A stretch of 64,000 nucleotides of DNA from Trichaptum fuscoviolaceum (Eukaryota > Basidiomycota > Agaricomycetes > Hymenochaetales > Trichaptaceae). The position numbers and the translations under genes were made by a program. The notes beneath the pieces are model-generated. The model was not told the origin of the DNA and ran no database searches. It saw nothing but the letters and a program-made list of their open reading frames with translations. Of the stretch, positions 62,675 through 64,000 are shown piece after piece (position 1 is the first letter of the stretch; each line of letters starts with the position of its first letter). The DNA lies in the NCBI GenBank assembly GCA_910574455.1, contig CAJSYZ010000002.1:2567671-2631670 (forward strand). Reading direction: 5' to 3'.

Positions 62675-64000
62675 TTTGGATGCCTGAACACGGCTTGAGG
62701 TGCGAAGGTGCTATACAACAAGAGGTGCCCGACGAGAAAGTTGCGTGCCAAGGTCAGTGCCAACGACGTCGAAGAATCCTCAAAAACAAAGTTAGTCACA
62801 CGGTTGGAAAAATACTATAAAGGTAATCATCATGTGACAGCCTGAGTGTACTAGTAGTAGCCTAGTAGTATCATGATGTAATTATTCTCAGGGTCTACTA
62901 GTAAGTTGAGGCTCGGTTCAAACCAACTGATGCTCACTTTTACTGAGTTCTATCGATACTTCGGATGAGCGATGTTCTCGACAAACTCTACATCTTAGAT
63001 GTGCATGCATAGCTTTCCGATGGCTGTAACTGTCAAGCTGAGCAACACTAGTACGGTTCGAATCTAAGGAACCCCATCAGCCGCTCATACATGTATGACC
63101 GATGTCGACAAGTCAGACCCATTCTACGCTAATGCCATTAACATACGAAAAGGAGATGTGGCTGCTTTATGTTACTTTCAGAGATCGGTAAGCTCTGCTT
63201 AATGTATTAACTGATAATTTGTCCATTGGCATCATGGTGACGGTGCGCAGTAACAACGACAGTGGTCAGGCTGGATCAATTGACTTAGTGACAATCATGA
63301 GTGGAATGTATCAATCGCATGATTTGTCGTCCTCGATAACCTGTAAAACGATGGCTCTTTCATTCTACGACTTATGACTATTTGGTGCATCTCATTCTTA
63401 GGGTTATAGCCATCGAAGGCGGCTCACCGGAAACGAAACTCTGCCCTGAGTCCGGAGGAATAATAAAACCACCGAGAGGAGAGTCAGAGGGTCTCGTATG
63501 TTCGTCGCCCTTTCATCACCTTCTTGCTCATCTTATCGGCCTTGCTTACTCGTATCGGCCGATTGCTTCGCCGAGTCAGTCTTCAGGATTTGAATAAAAG
63601 ACGACTGTCGGGGTCTTTGCTCAAGCGCGGAAGCGATGAGGTGGAAGGCCCCTTGTGTATTTTGCAGCGCTAATCTCATGATTTTCTCTCAGACACAGCA
63701 ACGACAGTCGAATGCTGGAAACCTGACATAGCTTTTCCGGCTATGAAGACGCCTGACAAAATGCTACATCCACGAAGAACAGTTTTATTCATGTCGAACG
63801 CGCAAAAGTGTTTATAATACCTTTGACCCCACTTTAAACGAAGCTCCAATGCGAGTATGTTCACCCAAAGCTTGACAATCATGTCCAGTGTATACCCGCG
63901 AAACGATAACGAGATGTCAAACGATAGGCACTTGCGTAAGCTTCATTGCTAGGGAATGATCCGCTCTGATGTATGAATGGTTTTAGACAGGTCTTTTGAT
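62675..64000. other. Upstream of eIF3b to window end; no supported gene
   Basis: The eIF3b promoter side contains an ACTAGTAGTAGCCTAGTAGTA tract (about 62850-62870), like other intergenic regions here. A short frame from ATG 63096 (MTDVDKSDPFYANAINIRKG) ends at a good donor at 63180. No continuation could be confirmed. Another short plus frame (63382-63597) has no recognisable motif. Confidence 0.35.

Noticed and set aside
63050..63075. GGTTCGAATC sequence resembling a tRNA T-loop
   Set aside because: No acceptor, D-arm or anticodon stem could be drawn around it. It is a chance match. A similar word at 16205-16220 lies inside an LTR repeat.

Overview
This is nuclear DNA of a filamentous basidiomycete, most likely an Agaricomycete. 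The genes are intron-rich with introns of about 50-60 bp (GT..AG), and the recognisable products have fungal architectures: HapX, SRF1-like, SLX9, alpha-1,3-glucan synthase. The mobile elements are also of agaricomycete type: a Plavaka (CACTA-like) transposon with its divergent companion gene, a chromodomain Gypsy element, and hAT-like MITEs. There are no bacterial features.

Layout. 1-351: 3' end of a probable ESS2/DGCR14 gene. 407-934: a long-TIR MITE. About 1.7-23.4 kb: a large Plavaka-type DNA transposon. It has two divergent genes, a companion gene on the minus strand starting at 12486 and a 10-exon transposase on the plus strand starting at 12862. Each gene is split by a recent LTR retrotransposon. 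An intact chromovirus (4821-11266) lies in the companion gene. A 6.5 kb non-autonomous element with 2.5 kb LTRs and no pol (15083-21626) lies in exon 7 of the transposase. 23.9-26.9 kb: an unrecognised 745-codon gene broken by a 590-bp hAT MITE. 26.9-30.2 kb: low-complexity palindromic repeats and unresolved coding-like sequence. 30.2-32.5 kb: a 3'-5' exonuclease-like gene with a 1.2-kb hAT-like element lodged in its first intron. 32.8-38.2 kb: a segment bounded by inverted 54-bp hairpin repeats, holding decayed pieces of an alpha-1,3-glucan synthase gene and a PPR gene. 38.3-62.7 kb: a conserved, gene-dense housekeeping region. It holds a NIP30/FAM192A protein, an SRF1-like membrane protein, an XRCC2-like recombinase, SLX9, a coiled-coil protein, an SLC35F5-like transporter, an adenylate-forming enzyme, a mitochondrial PPR protein, the iron regulator HapX and eIF3b. 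62.7-64 kb: no gene I can support.

How the parts work together. The left half is a nest of selfish DNA. The chromovirus and the pol-less element share the same polypurine tract, the same LTR end and a Tf1-style self-priming signal. The primer and primer-binding site differ between the two elements by a matched (covarying) base. This suggests that the pol-less element is copied by a chromovirus-type reverse transcriptase. Most genes of the right half have conserved cellular roles: translation, ribosome assembly, DNA repair, iron regulation and mitochondrial RNA handling. They are not a pathway cluster.

Exon boundaries were worked out by eye from splice consensus and reading-phase continuity. 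Where they sum to an uninterrupted frame this is stated.
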